This document shows, one piece after another, positions 10,837 to 21,758 of a stretch of 64,000 bases of DNA. Position 1 is the stretch's first letter, and each line of letters opens with the position of its first letter. This DNA is from Tenodera sinensis (lineage: Eukaryota > Arthropoda > Insecta > Mantodea > Mantidae), in assembly GCA_030765045.1 (NCBI GenBank), contig CM060962.1:150381025-150445024 (forward strand), read 5' to 3'. Below the pieces are notes generated by a model. That model saw only the letters and a list, made by a program, of their open reading frames with translations. It made no database searches and was not told the DNA's origin. The position numbers were made by a program, and so were the translations under genes.

Positions 10837-12007
10837 TTAAATGATGTTAACTGCTTCACAGACAAGAGCCAAGTCTCTTGGTGTGACAGATGGTTTTCTT
10901 TCGAGGATGTCATGAATATCGCACATCTGTTTATAACCAGAATTTTTTGAAATTGCATAATTCACTTTTTGTCCTATGCTACCAGGAACCGAACTTAGAT
11001 CACATATTGTTTTCTCAAAGACAAGTGATTCATGCAAAGGAAATCCTACAGTTTCCAATGCCGTTATGGCTGTTGGTAAGAAAGAAAAATCGGCAGATAT
11101 GAAACTAAGATCCTCTTTTAACCCAGTGCCTGAGAGAATATTTTGCACAGTTCTATTGATGAAGCATCTTTCAAGTCCATTGCATTAACAACCTCTTCGA
11201 CTATTTCTATATGCTAAGCATAATGTAAAACTGCATCGACCCATGTTTCCCATTGAGTTAACACTGGTGCAGGAGGAAGTCGGATATTAGGTGCTGTTGA
11301 TCTAAACAACTTAACTCTTTTACGAGATTTAACAAAAATTATTTTTGTACTGGACACAAAGCTATCTACCAATGGAAAAGAATCACATATTGTCTCAAAA
11401 ATGCCATGAAGAGTGTGTGCCAAACAAGTTATATGAATTAAGTTAGGAAAAATACCTTTCAGAGTTTATCCTGATTTTACCATATAAGGACCTGCATCAG
11501 TAACAAATAAAAGTAACCTGTCGTATTTGATTCCACATGGCCATAGTAATTTCAAAGAGTCGATCACAAACTGGGTCACAGTTACATTGTCAGTGGCCGG
11601 CAATTCACACCATTAGGAAGATAAGGTGTAGTTTTTTGTTCATTATTTAAAGCACCCAGGATTATATTAGCAATAGAACGGCGCTCACAATCAGGGGTTT
11701 CATCAACAGGCAACCACACAAACTGATCTGCCAATTCATTTTCTATATTTGACAATACGTTATTGTAACAATGTCCTACATAAGTCATACGCAGAGTACT
11801 TTCTTCAGGCACATGTTGTCGAGTGTACCTGGCAAGAAAGTTTTTAAATGTCGGATTATTAATTTTGAAAAAGGGAATATTAGCAGCTAAAAATGCTTGG
11901 CACAAGTCATAGGAAAACAACATTGTTACGTTTGAAGACCACGACACAACTACTGGTGGGCAGGCAACCGTTGCTATAATCGTGCTGCTCAAATAGTTGA
12001 CCTGCAC
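10837..12007 (-). pseudogene. hAT-family transposase, CGGBP1-like
   Basis: Read on the minus strand, the legible pieces in order are FSYDLCQAFLAANIPFFKI, LPVDETPDCERRSIANII, TDAGPYMVKSG, HITCLAHTLHGIFETICDSF and PVLTQWETWVDAVL. From memory these match the hAT-derived group that includes vertebrate CGGBP1 relatives (DETxDxxGRxVANxIxGxL, SDAAPYM, TRWGTW). Several stops and frameshifts (for example the stop after MVKSG near 11470) leave three open fragments, 11582-12007, 11214-11423 and 10837-11148. The copy cannot encode an active enzyme. Confidence 0.75.
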
Positions 12008-12140
12008 TTTATCTTTATTAATATAAACCTCTCAGTTAACGCACTGATTATTCTGTATGCACATATATATATAATGAAAGGATAGAAATAGGGGATTCAC
12101 TGCATGACAACATGACTCAACATTAGTTCTTGCCACCTTG

Positions 12141-12375
12141 AGAGTTGCATCATAATGTGCAATACTACCAATATGAAAAAATATTATATAGAGGGAAAAA
12201 TAATAAAAACCATAGAAATAATTAAAATATGCAATATAGGAGCTATAATATTGAAATCTTTGTGAGTTGCATCATGCATGTGCAATACTACCAATATGAA
12301 AAATATTATCCAGATGAAAAAAATAATAAAAAACCATTAAAATATGCAATATAGGGGCTATAATATTGAAATAAT
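12141..12375. repeat. Tandem duplication inside the hAT element
   Basis: GAGTTGCATCAT...GTGCAATACTACCAATATGAAA...AATATGCAATATAGG occurs twice, starting at about 12141 and 12262, with a period near 121 bp. It sits between the transposase start and the right end and probably duplicates a subterminal region. Confidence 0.8.
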
Positions 12376-12537
12376 ATGCAGTTATCAAAATCAAGAAAAT
12401 ATGCAGTTATATATACCATAAAATCATGTCCAAATAACTGAAAATTCCATAATTCGTACACATAATGTAAAAGCACACCTTTTTAACCCCTATGAAAAAA
12501 CATGCAAATGCATGAACTTCCTAGCCCTAATGATAAC

Positions 12538-12751
12538 AGTGTGGATAATAATGACATAGTAGGGTTCGTAACTTGCCATTATTCAGATAAATGGTGGCTA
12601 GGTTGTGTTTTAGAGGCAGGTGGCAATGAAGTGAAAATTAGTTTTTTAGAACCACATGGACCATCTCCGTCTTTCAAATATCCCAAATTTCCGGATATAT
12701 TAGTTGTGCATAAAAGTGAGCTATTGACATCAGTTGAGTCTACAAGAACAA
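12538..12751 (+). pseudogene. Uncharacterised transposon-like protein, segment 4 of 4
   Basis: This resumes in frame after the hAT duplication. It reads VDNNDIVGFVTCHYSDKWWL, then GCVLEAGGNEVKISFLEPHG and FKYPKFPDILVVHKSEL. In relatives I recall a similar Y-x2-KWW-x-G-C-V module near the C-terminus, so this is the end of the protein. The frame then runs into a CAA/TAA microsatellite, which hides the original stop. Confidence 0.75.
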
Positions 12752-12767
12752 CAACAACAACAACAAC

Positions 12768-12860
<93 letters not shown>

Positions 12861-12877
12861 TAATAATAATAATAATA

Positions 12878-12940
<63 letters not shown>

Positions 12941-12941
12941 T
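12748..12941. repeat. (CAA)n/(TAA)n microsatellite
   Basis: CAA units at 12748-12768 are followed by about 170 bp of TAA units with a few TAAATAA interruptions. The long isoleucine, leucine and tyrosine ORFs over this stretch are artefacts of the repeat. Confidence 0.97.
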
Positions 12942-14203
12942 TGCAAATGTTTCAAGCAAATGCTATTTCCATTTATAGCATAACAGTTGTTGCAGTCAGA
13001 GGTTAGATTGTCATTATCAACTATTTGTATACATGTATATAATAATATAGTTGTAATGTTTGTATTCATTTTATTTCGATTTTTCACTATTACTATATCG
13101 TTTTAATTTCACCAGTTTCACATTACTGTTTTATCACAACTGATACTTTATCATTTACGTTGTATGTCCAGGAAAGAACTTATTGGTGTATAGAAAAGCA
13201 GTACAAGTACTCATATGTAATAGATTTGGTTGCACTATAGATAGGTGCCACCACAGCTAAGTGCCAAAGCATGGGCATGGTAAACCAAAGATATGTATTT
13301 GAATCCCAACATTGATCTCCATTTTTTCATTACTACCACCACTATTATTACTACTATTACTTTTATTACTCTTATTACTATTTTTGTTTTGCATTCTCCG
13401 AAGAGTAAGGAAGAATTAAAGGCAAGCATAAATGGATTCTGTTTTAACGAAAGACTAAAGCATGTTGCTTCCTTAATTTGACGATGAACAAGCAATATGG
13501 AGTGCAATTTGATTATGTGGCTTCTAAACTCCTACTGCACAAGAAGTAAAAAGGAGGAGGGGATTTGGGCACACCTCAAACATTACATTTATAGATCCCT
13601 GGCGTTCCTAGTACGGATTCAGCTCTCGAAAAGAAACTCTCAGATTTTTCTAGCACATGAATTTCGAACACCTGAGATAGCCTAAAAGCAGGTCTCCCAA
13701 GCGCAAAATGCATTAATGTGAAAAACCAGAGTCAGATATTACAGAAGAGCTTTGATAGAGTGCAGGCTTCTAAAACTGAAGTACAGAGGTTCAAATACTG
13801 ACGTATGTTTGTTGTCTTTCTTTCTCTCCGCATTATGTATATCTAAAATGAAAAAGCTTTTTTTTGCAGACCTTCAAATTTTTACAACATTCAAAAGGTA
13901 CACAATAGAATTGTTTAGTTAACTGAGGCTCTTTCATTTTACTGGTATAAACCAATTAATATTCATTTGCAATTGAATAGCCAATTATAACTAAACGTAA
14001 GCAGAACATTGTTTTCACCTGGTTCATATTACTTCCAACGAGGGAAGCTTAGAAAGTTAAAATTGTTGTCATTAACCTGTTAGGGTACTATTTAATGTTA
14101 AGAGTAGTGTTGTCTTAACCTACTTCCATTATTACTACCATCAGTATAAGTTTTGTAACATTCGTTTGTCAAGAGCAAAAAGCCAATATAACCATGATCT
14201 TGT
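12942..14203. other. Non-coding; degenerate repeat and tRNA-like traces
   Basis: No gene is supported. A degenerate ATT/ACC trinucleotide tract lies at about 13328-13393. Two short stretches, 13243-13310 (TTTGAATCCC) and 13745-13790 (AGAGGTTCAAATAC), have B-box-like words and may be old tRNA-derived SINE remnants. Confidence 0.35.
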
Positions 14204-14502
14204 TGTGAACACAAGAGAAATATACACATGCGCAATCATACACACGAGTGGGTTTATTTCGCAACTATGTACACACACAATAATAATAACAAACGTACAC
14301 ACTAATAATAGCAAAAAGTATAAAACAGATATAACACACAGATGCAGTCCAACATCTGATGGTGATGCCTATCGAGCTTAGGAGGTGGCACTATCTGTAG
14401 GCCAAACCAACAGTCAACCCCCAACATCCTCCCCACCCTGGTCTACCTCTAGAGGTACGACCAGCTGAACAGGTCAGGCCAAGTGTTTCCCAGGATTACA
14501 GT

Positions 14503-15520
14503 TCAGACAATTCCGTCCCTTCCAGTAGGCAGCATGTGGATCCAGACCTTTTTCCACGTATGTCTTGGCTGAAGATCACTCTGAAGGAGAGCAACTTTAC
14601 CTACCTTCAGCATGGAGTTCTTCTTGGGCTGCTGGACTTGATGGATGCTCTGCAGCAGCAGTAGGTTCTTTACTTCAGCGCTTTCAGAAGTGGTCTGCCA
14701 GTTGCTGACACAGTCGGAACTCTCTAACAGGAACTCCTGTTGGCGGTTTGGGTCCAGATGGAACTGTAGTGAGTTTTTCACGCACAAGGAAGTGTGCGGG
14801 AGTCACGTCGCCAGTCTCCGTTGCGAGTCAGGGGTCTCGAGTTCAGTGTGGCTTCGATGCTGACCAGCACTGTTTGAAGTCCCTCTCTGTCGATGCTGGA
14901 GCATCCAAGCACCTTCCTCAGACACTGCTTCATCGAACCAATCATCCTCTCCCACAATCCTCCTACCAAGTCGCACGTGGGTCAATGAATTTCCAGGTTA
15001 CACTGTGCTCGGAGAGGTAGCTGCGAGTCTTCGCCACAGACAGTGAAGCTCAAATGTCACTCATTTCCTTGTTGGCCGCGTGAAAAGTCTGGGCGTTGTC
15101 CGAATAAATAGTGTGTAGCAGACCACACCTACCGACAAATCTCTGTAGTGCCTCCATCAACCTGTCAGTGCTCATATCGCCACACAATTCCAAATGTAGG
15201 ACCCATGTAGTGGCACTTGTGAAGAGGGTGATGTAACACATTTTAGCTGATGTGCCTGCCCTGACGTACAGTGGGCCCGCGAAGTCGATACCTGTGACAG
15301 CGAACGGTTTGCTCCGGGTCACTTGTTCGGGGGGCAGTGGAGCCTCTATAGCCTGGCCACCAACATCTTTTACCATCTTACAGGGTAAACATTGGTGAAG
15401 AACATGTTTGATGGCACGGCGAGCACCAAGAATCCAGTAGGTGCTTTGTAAGTCAGAGAACAATCTATACTCCGAGATGATGGAGCCATATGTGCTTGTC
15501 CCTTATCAGCAGTTGTGTGA
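14503..15520 (-). pseudogene. BEL/Pao integrase
   Basis: Minus-strand pieces include YWILGARRAIKHVLHQCLPC (zinc-binding CxxC), TGIDFAGPLYVRAG (first catalytic D), TIYSDNAQTFHAAN (second D) and GGLWERMIGSMKQCLRKVLG (the E of the DDE triad), then EATLNSRPL. The order and wording are typical of BEL integrases. The frame breaks between 15050 and 14969, and other breaks exist downstream, so the copy is dead. Confidence 0.85.
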
Positions 15521-16166
15521 AGTGATTTCATCCTATCACACTGAAGGGCAATGAATAGAACTGCAACAATACTGCAAACATTTCTGGGAGTAGGTTGGGT
15601 CCCATTTTCAAGGTCTCGTTGAGTGGGCGCGTGTTCTCTTCGTGTGAGGATGCGTCGAAGACTATATGCCATTTAATGTTTCCATGTTTCTCTTTCTTTG
15701 CTAAGTGATGAAGATAAAACTCAACTGTAGGGTCCCCTCTGGAACTAGTTCTACGTGGCCTTTCCTTATGTAGTCCATCATTTGGTTCATATATGTTTCT
15801 CAGGGCTTCATTCTTCCGTAATCAGGTTTCCAGTGATTGGAATGTTTTTTCTGCAACGTGATAGTTGTTGGCGAGTTCCATAGTTTCCCTGCATGGCAGT
15901 TGTACGACTCTTCTTTGGTCCTGATTACTGTAGGGTGTGTGAAATTGTTATAGAAGTGCAGAGTCTTTAGTGCTCATTGCTTGGTCTTGTTCAGCTGCAA
16001 TCCCAACAGATTCCAGATCCCAAAAACGTCGAAGAGAATCGTCACAGGGTAGGGGGTATCATGTATCAATGAAGTTTACAACCGTGTGAATAGCTGATAC
16101 GCCTGAGCAGTTTCCGGTGAATATTCATCCAAATTTCTATGGAATTAACACAACTGACGAGGAGAG
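15520..16166 (-). pseudogene. BEL/Pao reverse transcriptase, N-terminal remnant
   Basis: The minus strand is legible as LRRFWDLESVGIAAEQDQA, KWHIVFDASSHEE and MGPNLLPEMFAVLL. In BEL elements this is the linker and first fingers of the RT. After the GPNLLP motif the sequence passes directly into integrase N-terminal sequence near 15520. The YxDD palm and RNase H are thus deleted, not just mutated. Several stops and frame changes are present. Confidence 0.7.
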
Positions 16167-16565
16167 TCATATCGGGGTGGTGTCACTGACGATGGTCCAA
16201 TATTGATCTCCTCCGATTAACAGCTCGATTGGAAGATAAGCTGAATCATCTGTAGGATCAGCCAACTGCAGTTTCTTTGTTTGTCCAGTTATTCTGACAT
16301 CACTTGGTACTGTCGGGTGGGAAGAGAAGGAGTGGGTGGTTTCAAATGCCTTCAAGGTTACTTGGGAACTGTTCCAAAATCCTCTCGTCTTCAGGCGAAT
16401 GAGCCTACGTGAATTTGATGTATTGGATGGTGTTTCAAACGTGTAGACCTTTAATGATGTGTCTGCAATGACCTTCAGACCCAGCTCATCCACCAAAGAA
16501 CTTTTGGCGAAACTGGATCGACTACCTCCATCGAGCATGCACCACGTCAGCTTACTCATACCCAT
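16167..16565 (-). pseudogene. BEL/Pao aspartic protease
   Basis: The ORF begins MGMSKLTWCMLDGGSRSSF, where MLDGGS stands for the usual [LM]-D-[ST]-G-S active site. The T/S before G is G, which should impair catalysis. Downstream LGLKVIAD and LPIELLIGGDQYW match the second half of BEL proteases, where IGADYYW is common. It lies directly after the fold-back insertion that separates it from gag. Confidence 0.75.
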
Positions 16566-16617
16566 TGGTCCCGAGATCCATATTCTAGCAGTCTAGAGAT
16601 GGGTAAATCCCAGGGTA

Positions 16618-17087
16618 TTTATTACAGCTTCACGGGTGATCAGCCGTGTGAGGTTTAAAATCATTGAGCTTTCGGCCATTGTAAACTCTATGGCCTTCGT
16701 CAGAATTAAAAATGACCGCTCCCCATATATATATACAATGTTAGGTGGGAGGGGGTTGCGTTGCCCTGGCCAATGAGTGGGTGACGATTTGTGATTGGGC
16801 CTGCTGTTTCGGGCTATGTTTGTCACCGGCCACAGTGTTTTCTTGAGGGTCAGTACTTGGTCCAGGGCCCAATCACAAATCGTCACCCGCTCATTGGCCA
16901 GGGCAACGCAACCCCCTCCCACCTAACATTGTATATATATGGGGAGCGGAAAGCTAACGGTCATTTTTCATTCTGATGAAGGCCATAGAGTTTACAATGG
17001 CCGAAAGCTCAATATTTTTAAACCTCACACGCTGGTCACCCGTGAAGCTGTAATAAATAATGTGCGCCATGAAAGCTTTAATCTTAC
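16618..17087. mobile_element. Fold-back element inserted in BEL, Penelope LTR-like
   Basis: Two arms of about 185 bp, 16618-16800 and 16872-17063, are near-perfect inverted copies around a ~70-bp loop. Direct repeats AAATCCCAGGGTA (16605-16617) and AAATCCCAGAGTA (17088-17100) flank the insert and look like a 13-bp target duplication. Each arm carries CTGA[CT]GAAGGCC, a 14-nt loop, then GGCCGAAAGCTC. This resembles a hammerhead ribozyme core, which Penelope-like elements are known to carry in their terminal repeats. The inverted pairing also fits Penelope insertions. The alternative is a TA-flanked MITE. Confidence 0.6.
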
Positions 17088-18353
17088 AAATCCCAGAGTA
17101 GGTTTATTTTACCAACAGCTGTTGTTCCGGTGCAATTCGCCGCAGGAGAATGATCGAGATTGTTGCAAATTGCCCTATGGTGACCTTTTCCACTGTGAAC
17201 ACAAAGCTCTTCCTTTTTGCTACAGTCCTTTGTGTGATTTGTTTGAGGCAGAGGAGACAATGCGATGACTGATTCAATGTCTGAGTTCACGCACCAGTCC
17301 CGGTTACCTTTGTGCAGTCCTAATCCTAGTGTCCTCTTCCCTCGCAAAAGACGCAGATTGTCTGTGGTCTTTCCTTCTCTCTTTTCTTCCTTCGCTGTCA
17401 ATCTGGAACACTGCTGTTGCTGGGACAGAAGCCGGGTGCTGATAAGATTCCCCCCCCAAGTCTTTTGACAGATGAGGGCACATTCAACCTCTTCGTTCAA
17501 GAAACACATGAGTTTGCTGTCACCTTCACTAACGTCTCTGCGCATATGAACGATCCAGTGTTGGCAGATACCATCTGGGAATACTCTGAGTATATTTGGG
17601 GGCTAGGACACGCCCGTAGTTGGAAATGTTTTCCCCCAGAGCCTGCAGCACTTGAATCCGTCTGTTGCACTCAACATATGTATGATTCAGGGACTCTGGG
17701 GTGGTGGAGTGTATCAGTGGTATGTTTTCCAGATAGTCTAAGTGCGCCTGGATAATTCTATTTTCATCCCCGTACTTGGAAATGAGAATTTTCTTTGTGT
17801 CATTGTAAGTGCTGTGATGGCAATACTGTCGACGAGATGCTTAGGTTCTCCTTGTAAGTAACCTCTCAGAAAAATGTGTTTGTCAACCTGGGATACTGCG
17901 AGATTCTGGTCGATGGAAGTAGTGAATTGCTCCTAAAAGCGAGACCATTCCTCTATATCTTCTGTGAAGGGGCTAAGTTTTATAGTGGGCAACTTAATGG
18001 GTTGTGATGTGGGTGAGGCAGTGGGAGGTGGCTGCGATATGTTTAAAGCAGACATTGAAGTGGACATAGATTTGTTTATTTTGATATCCGCATGGTGTAA
18101 TGCCCGTTTTGCTCAATGCACTCGTCTCATTTTTCACAAACTCGCTGTCTGTGAGTAAGTCTTGAATTTGGTTGTCTAAGATTAATGTATTCCCCAGGGT
18201 ATCTTGTAGACGTCCTCACATAGACTAGAAATCTTTAACAGGTGTAATATCAGTGAAATCCTCAATTGCATTAACGAAATGACTAATCTTCGTTCTCTCA
18301 TTGGTGCATTTGCGTTTTAGTTTATGAAGCTGGTCGCTTGCCATATCTGTCAT
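17088..18353 (-). pseudogene. BEL/Pao gag
   Basis: The minus strand starts MTDMASDQLHKLKRKCTNER at 18353. Further on, QVDKHIFLRGYLQGEPKHLV (near 17880) is the conserved capsid region of BEL gags. A zinc knuckle, C-x5-LCVHSGKGHHRAIC, is visible near 17190. Frameshifts and stops (for example after VKDF near 18228) break it into pieces. Confidence 0.75.
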
Positions 18354-18590
18354 GGTGCTGTATTTCTAACAAATTGTCTTTCCACATAAATTTAACTGCA
18401 GATTTCTGTCATGCAATAAGTGATTATTTGTTGTCTTCATATATATACTTAGCTGGACCAGTTTCAGTATGGTGAACAAGTCAGTGTGTAGTGGCATTGG
18501 CGTCTTCCCATGGTGGTTTGTGCTTCTGTCGTAAGTCATCTTGAAATTTCCCTTGCTAGTGTAGAATTCTCCAATCGAATATCTTTTAGT

Positions 18591-18607
18591 CCCAGGTTTC
18601 GGCACCA
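18591..18607 (-). promoter_or_regulatory. BEL primer-binding site
   Basis: The minus strand reads TGGTGCCGAAACCTGGG, complementary to a tRNA 3' end and close to the PBS common in BEL elements. It is separated by three bases (TTT) from TGTAGCAACA, the presumed end of the 5' LTR at 18611. Confidence 0.75.
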
Positions 18608-18902
18608 AAATGTTGCTACACGCTAATGAAATAAAGGAATCGATGCAGTAAATCTTCTACTCACACACGTTTACTTATGCAATGTCCATTTACATGTGAT
18701 TCAAATTACTTTGCATTACATTACATAAGTGTGGTAGAGTGATGTCACTGGTTTTACTTGTTTTAATAATACTTCATTTTAATGGGTGTGGGGTGTGCAA
18801 AGATATCTTTAAACAGAATAATAATAATTTGTAATGCCTTACATAGTATTACTAACAATTAAATATTGACTGCAGTATACAACATAAGTCTAGGGCAACA
18901 TA

Positions 18903-19266
18903 AGGGCTAGGGAGTCTTTATTTTTCCAACCTCTCCATTTCTCTAATTCCTCTATAAAATCTTAACCCCTAACATGCTGACCTGTCATGGCATGTAATAC
19001 GTCCTCTGATTCGTGATCAGAGGATATGGTCGGTGAATTATTTTGATAACTCTCCCGGTCAGGTCGGTGAGACCCGTAAACCAATGACAGGTGTGGTCCT
19101 CCAGACATTCTGAGGGGTTGTGAGAGAGCGATGTCACCGCCAAAACATAAAAATATGGTGCTCTCTAAAAAGCGGTTACTATTACTGCTATTGCTCTCTT
19201 TATATTGGAGAGCAAGAGGATTAATGACTTCATTGTCAGAAATCCAGCATTAGCTAACAACAACAT
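18903..19266 (+). repeat. Dispersed repeat family X, copy 1 (5'-truncated)
   Basis: Starts AGGGCTAGGGAGTC and ends AGCTAACAACAACATT. Nearly identical sequence is present at 51860-52397 and 55112-55650, where it extends ~165 bp further upstream. The common 3' end with an ACAACAAC tail and variable 5' ends suggest retroposition in plus orientation. No protein or tRNA-like head was found. Confidence 0.8.
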
Positions 19267-19584
19267 TACTTTGCTTCCTGGGTTACCAAAAAGGTTTATC
19301 TAAAGTGGTGTTATGTATCTGCTGCAGAGGACAGCACAATCTGCAGTCGTAACACCAACAGATGGTGTATGAGTCTCTATTCCCCAACATATGTAGTTGA
19401 GTTTTATAGTCATTTAAACAATATTTATTTGTAATAATTGCTAGAAAAACAGAAGCATTCTAGCAGCAATTATTATCCTTATTTAAATAAACAAATATAT
19501 CGCCTGACATAAGTATTTTAATTGCATAAATACCCTGTGCTGAAGGTGCAAAGTTGTTTCTTCCTTGACCCTCCTTCAAATAAT
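19267..19584. other. Non-coding, no gene seen
   Basis: AT-rich spacer between repeat X and the inverted-repeat element at 19585. Confidence 0.3.
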
Positions 19585-19810
19585 TACTGCGTTTCCATGG
19601 TGAATTCAAGTAGGTTTGAGTTCTTTTTCTGGATTGAATACCGCATGGAAACACGGTTCAAATGAAACTCAACCACTGGATCCAATCCATTATTTGGTGG
19701 AATCAGATCAAAATCTTACTGCATGAATGTTCGATCTCATTTCCAGATTGAATTCTACATGGAAATGGGAATGGACTCAAATCGAGTTTAATTCTGCATG
19801 GAAACATAGC
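19585..19810. mobile_element. MITE with GTTTCCATG ends and internal repeats
   Basis: The left end GCGTTTCCATGGTGAATTC faces a right end whose reverse complement is TATGTTTCCATGCAGAATT. The word ATTGAATACCGCATGGAAAC recurs with variation at about 19634, 19748 and 19787. Ends of this kind resemble PIF/Harbinger-derived MITEs, but I could not confirm a TWA duplication. Confidence 0.5.
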
Positions 19811-20504
19811 ATATAATACACAGGTAAGTATTTATTGATAGTAAATCATTGTTTCTTAAATCTGCTTCCTACAGAATAATGGTGTTAATATACAACTGGG
19901 CGCTTACCTGCTGCTTTGGTAGATAAGACCCTTGACCCCACACAACCCATGCTCCCTCCACCATTCAGGGGTGACCAAACACATACACAACTCTTTCTTT
20001 AGAAGCAGTTTCTTTTAGGAGTGATTGTACATATAAATTATTTCATTGGAGAACAAAATATTCAACCGAAAATAGTGTGCCGTGAAAATTACCAACTTCA
20101 TTTTTGAAACATTTTGAAGCACAAACAATGCAGCAGTATGTCAAATATTACATCAAATTCATATTGCTTTGTTTTGACTTGCTGCTCCCTCTGCTCTGCA
20201 GACTATAACGGCACAGTAAACTATACCACAGTACCTGTGGTATAATTACATCTAACCTATTTTACCAATGTCCAAGTTTCACTGCCTGCTTAAAAGAATA
20301 TGTTCCATTTCAACCATGATTAACTTGAAGTAAATGAACAATTTGTGAAATATATATGAAAATAAATCTTAATAAGTAGTGTCAAGTGAGTGAATATCAC
20401 ATTTTTTTAAAGGACAAACAAAATGCCAAGCGAAATGAGTACCTAAACTGCTATAAGTCTTGTTACTACAAGTGCTTTTTTCCATTGTGAATGGTAGACT
20501 GTAA
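19811..20504. other. Non-coding, no gene seen
   Basis: AT-rich sequence. CTATACCACAGTACCTGTGGTATAAT at about 20220 can form a small hairpin; it is not followed by anything recognisable. Confidence 0.3.
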
Positions 20505-21755
20505 TGTTACAAGAAGCAAATCTCACAATTGATCAACTTAAATACTTCAATTTTACTGGATTTTTACTACACCTACTACCCAAAAATAGGTAGATAAGTA
20601 GTGGAATATTAGTTGGAGTCAAAAAGGATATTAAATCCTCCTTTCAAATTGTTGAAGATAACACAGATAAAGCTGAATTAATAAACCTAAATTTTTGGGA
20701 TAACAAAACATATCTTCATTTTTACATTATCTATACTTCTCCCAGGAATGAACCAGATCTCTCATTACTGACCAATTAAATAAAACAATCATAATTGGGG
20801 ATTTCAATGCCCATTCCAAAAGATGGGGTTATGAAAAAGTGGATTCTACAGGGAAGATAGTGGAAGAATTTTTGAATACCACAACCTTTGAACTGATTTA
20901 TAATAAAGAAGATCCCACAAACTTCATACATTACTTGGAGCAAGCAATAACCCAGACCTCTTGTTAGCTACAACAGATATTATTTCAAAAATTAAAAAAC
21001 ATGTTATAGAAGACCCAAGTTCTGGTCACAGAGCAGTAATTGCTGATATAAAACTAGATAATACAAATGACAGTCAACATCACAAATCTGTATTGGAACT
21101 TCAAAAAAGCAGATTCGAACAAATATAAAACTGAACTGGAACATAAATTTAAAGAACAAACTCACAGCTGCATGACCAACCAGATCATATGAACAAAAAT
21201 TTCTGTAAAGACATCCTAGAAACTACAAAAAAAAAAAAAAAAAAAAAAAAAAACCAAATTCCTCGTGGAAGAATAAAAGATTTCAAACCCTTTTGGAACC
21301 CCCAGTTAGAAGAACTGAAAAAGCAAAGGGATATAGCCAGAAATACAGCTGAACAAACAAAAAACGTATCAGATACACATATATAGCAAAAGGAATGTGC
21401 CTCACTAAAAAAAGAAATGAATACAGCTAAAAAGAATCACTTTATTAATTTCTAAGAAAAAATGGATTATATAACACATGGTAACAATGCCCAGAAGTTC
21501 ATAAAAATGTCAAGGACAGGAAAGAAAGCAACAGCACACCTATCATACACAACAATGAAATATTAACAAATGATGCAGCCATAGCCGAAACATTCAATAA
21601 ATATTATGCTAATTCACATAAAGTAACAAGAAATAATGAAAAGCAACGTAAACAATTTAAGAAAGATTTGAAACAAGAAAGAGAACGTGATCCTAACACT
21701 CAAAACAATATCTTTTTTCAGAATTTTAATATGCAAGAACTGACATTGCAATTAA
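20505..21755 (+). pseudogene. LINE copy 2, segment a: APE endonuclease to RT linker
   Basis: Same family as the LINE at 6617 but including most of the endonuclease. Legible motifs are MLQEANLTIDQLKYF (catalytic E), GILVGVKKDI, TIIIGDFNAHSKRWGY (catalytic D/N), ASNNPDLLLATTDIISK and DPSSGHRAV (catalytic H). Frames change repeatedly. A run of about 25 A residues at 21229-21253 lies inside the linker. The segment ends at 21755 in front of the TAA target duplication of the DNA transposon at 21759; it resumes at 23696. Confidence 0.8.
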
Positions 21756-21758
21756 TAA

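Larger units (their letters stand above)
10526..12529 (-). mobile_element. hAT transposon, 2.0 kb
   Basis: The terminal inverted repeat starts TAGGGCTCGGAAGTTCATGC on the left and TAGGGCTAGGAAGTTCATGC on the right. A perfect 8-bp duplication ATGATAAC flanks it at 10518-10525 and 12530-12537, the hallmark of hAT. Subterminal AATATGCA motifs are repeated at both ends. It carries a decayed transposase on the minus strand. Excision rejoins the surrounding reading frame as GDDNDNSVDNND. Confidence 0.93.
14204..18900 (-). mobile_element. BEL/Pao LTR retrotransposon, decayed
   Basis: Minus-strand order from right to left is primer-binding site (18591-18607), gag (18353-17088), protease (16565-16167), the start of reverse transcriptase (about 16166-15520) and integrase (about 15520-14780). 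The RT core and RNase H are missing. A candidate 3' LTR at 14204-14427 (minus TGTTGGGGG...CACAACA) follows a purine-rich AGGGTGGGGAGGA. A 5' LTR should start at 18611 (TGTTGCTACA), but I could not align it with the 3' LTR. The outer limits are therefore approximate. Confidence 0.8.

Noticed and set aside
12502..13087. ORFs with long isoleucine, tyrosine, leucine and asparagine runs
   Set aside because: Translations of the TAA microsatellite. Only the first ~80 codons of the plus ORF (12538-12751) carry real protein similarity.
13243..13790. Two tRNA-like SINE copies (near 13243-13310 and 13745-13790)
   Set aside because: B-box-like words are present, but there is no convincing A box, tail or duplication.
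16618..17087. An active hammerhead ribozyme
   Set aside because: Stem II is preceded by an unpaired A, and the only stem III I can draw leaves G at the cleavage position; kept as 'hammerhead-like' only.
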